Source: Rothia sp. (in: high G+C Gram-positive bacteria) (lineage in GTDB: Bacteria > Actinomycetota > Actinomycetes > Actinomycetales > Micrococcaceae). From it: DNA of 17,453 bases. Both the position numbers and the translations under genes were made by a program. The notes beneath the pieces were generated by a model. That model ran no database searches. It saw nothing but the letters and a program-made list of their open reading frames with translations, and was not told the DNA's origin. The stretch covers positions 1-17,453 of the forward strand of contig NZ_JABZXW010000047.1 in NCBI RefSeq assembly GCF_015265375.1. The letters run 5' to 3'. Of this stretch, positions 16,604 to 17,453 are shown piece after piece (the first letter of the stretch is position 1; every line of letters begins with the position of its first letter).

Positions 16604-17453
16604 ATGAAAAGCACCTCACCTATCTCTCGTTATTCCATGCCCATGCCTCTGTGGCTTCAGGGTGTTGTTGAGCTAATTGTTACTGCCCTGTTCTCTGCGC
16701 TTGCTGTGTTTGCGGCGATGTCTGCCGTGTGGGCGACCAAGGGTTTTGGCGACATGGAGTTTTCCTCCGTGGCCGCCATGTCGGCGCACCTGTGGCTTCT
16801 GATTCACGGTGTTCCCCTGGATCTTGCGGCTGCTTTTGGTGCTTCTGCCGGCACGATGACGCTGGTACCGCTGGGTTTGAGTATTTTGCCGTTGCTGCTC
16901 TGTTACCGTTCGGGTCGTCGCCTGGCGCGCGCCTCGTATGAGGGTGAGTTTTTGATTCCGGTGCTGTCCGGTTCGGTGACTTATGCGCTGATTAGTTCGG
17001 CGATGTACGGTTGGGCGAGGCATCCGCAGCCTCTTCAGGCGTTGAATGCTGCCCTGGTGCCTTTGGGTATTGTGGTGGCTGGTCTGATGTGGGGTGGCTA
17101 CCGTGAGGCGCGTTCGCTCTCGCGCATGGTGGGTGTTGATACTGCGGAGCAGATTTCGCAGATGAGTCAGTATTCGCGTTGGGCGGGTTCGTATGCCTGG
17201 GCTGTGGTGCGTGCTGCGGTGGTTGCTTTTGTGGCGCTGGTTGGTCTGGGTGCGGTGCTTTTGGGTATCGGTATTTTGGCGGGCTGGTCGCAGATTGTTG
17301 CCACCTACCAGGAGCTGCATGCGGGTGCTGTGGGTGATACTGCGGTGACTTTGCTGCAGCTGGGTTTCTTGCCGAACCTGGTGATTTATGCGATTGCGTG
17401 GTCGACCGGTGCCGGTTTCTCCTTTGGTGCGGGTACCTCGGTTGGTTTGACCA
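16604..17453 (+). CDS. DUF6350-type polytopic membrane protein (5' part, cut by window)
   Basis: 283 residues are visible before the right edge; the gene continues. It begins MKSTSPISRYSMPMPLWLQGVVELIVTALFSALAVFAAMSAVWAT: a short cytosolic tail, then a first helix at about 19-45. HLWLLIHGVPLDL (62-74), a hydrophobic segment with VPLGLSILPLLLCYRSGRRLARA (about 88-110), then further helices around 117-137, 147-165, 200-230 and 245-265. The LWLxG...WLLxHGVP...PLGLxxLPLLLxYRxGRRLAR pattern is that of the actinobacterial DUF6350 family, whose members are often annotated as possible cell-division or membrane proteins; the true function is unknown. GAAGG lies three bases before the ATG at 16604. Strong T/G-ending codon use (GGT, GCG, GTG, CTG) differs from the C-ending bias of tex and the permeases. 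Confidence 0.8.
   Translation, partial: MKSTSPISRYSMPMPLWLQGVVELIVTALFSALAVFAAMSAVWATKGFGDMEFSSVAAMSAHLWLLIHGVPLDLAAAFGASAGTMTLVPLGLSILPLLLCYRSGRRLARASYEGEFLIPVLSGSVTYALISSAMYGWARHPQPLQALNAALVPLGIVVAGLMWGGYREARSLSRMVGVDTAEQISQMSQYSRWAGSYAWAVVRAAVVAFVALVGLGAVLLGIGILAGWSQIVATYQELHAGAVGDTAVTLLQLGFLPNLVIYAIAWSTGAGFSFGAGTSVGLT

Noticed and set aside
16673..17320. 215-codon minus-strand frame rich in His, Arg, Thr and Gln at the right end
   Set aside because: It is the antisense of the DUF6350-type membrane gene, whose own helices and start site are clear.

Overview
The window looks like chromosome from a fairly GC-rich actinobacterium. Coding regions are rich in G/C-ending codons, GTG starts occur, several genes look leaderless, and the gene families match Micrococcaceae, most likely Rothia. 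The genus is an inference from gene content; no 16S rRNA or other marker is present. I found no rRNA, tRNA, insertion sequence, CRISPR array or prophage.

Layout. (1) 1-1580, minus strand: trmB (tRNA m7G46 methyltransferase) and a small DoxX-family membrane protein with its own promoter and terminator. (2) 1700-5450, plus strand: two tandem paralogous amino acid permeases of the CycA (D-serine/D-alanine/glycine) type. Each has a long 5' leader with its own dyads or hairpins, and each ends at a strong stem-loop terminator. (3) 5490-10165: a minus-strand protein of unknown function with a homing-endonuclease-associated-repeat-like segment, divergent from tex (transcription accessory protein) on the plus strand. 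They share an AT-rich promoter region carrying a 19-bp dyad. (4) 10127-15317, minus strand: an aldo/keto reductase convergent with tex, and upstream of it a very large SNF2-family helicase with an N-terminal SWIM zinc finger. (5) 15345-16573, plus strand: a doubtful 76-aa membrane ORF, a structured leader, then a Phd-like antitoxin and PIN-domain (VapC/FitB-like) toxin pair whose toxin lacks part of the usual acidic active site. (6) 16604-end: the start of a polytopic DUF6350-type membrane protein, cut by the window edge.

Most genes are single transcription units separated by perfect inverted repeats. Two convergent junctions (around 5402-5446 and 10127-10165) have bidirectional terminators. 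The permease pair probably serves uptake of small neutral amino acids. Tex and the SNF2 protein act on transcription or nucleic acids. The toxin-antitoxin pair is the only clearly accessory element. I see no convincing multi-gene undescribed system. The parts least explained by known families are the 529-aa repeat protein, the roughly 700-residue middle region of the SNF2 protein, the two permease leaders, and the altered PIN toxin.
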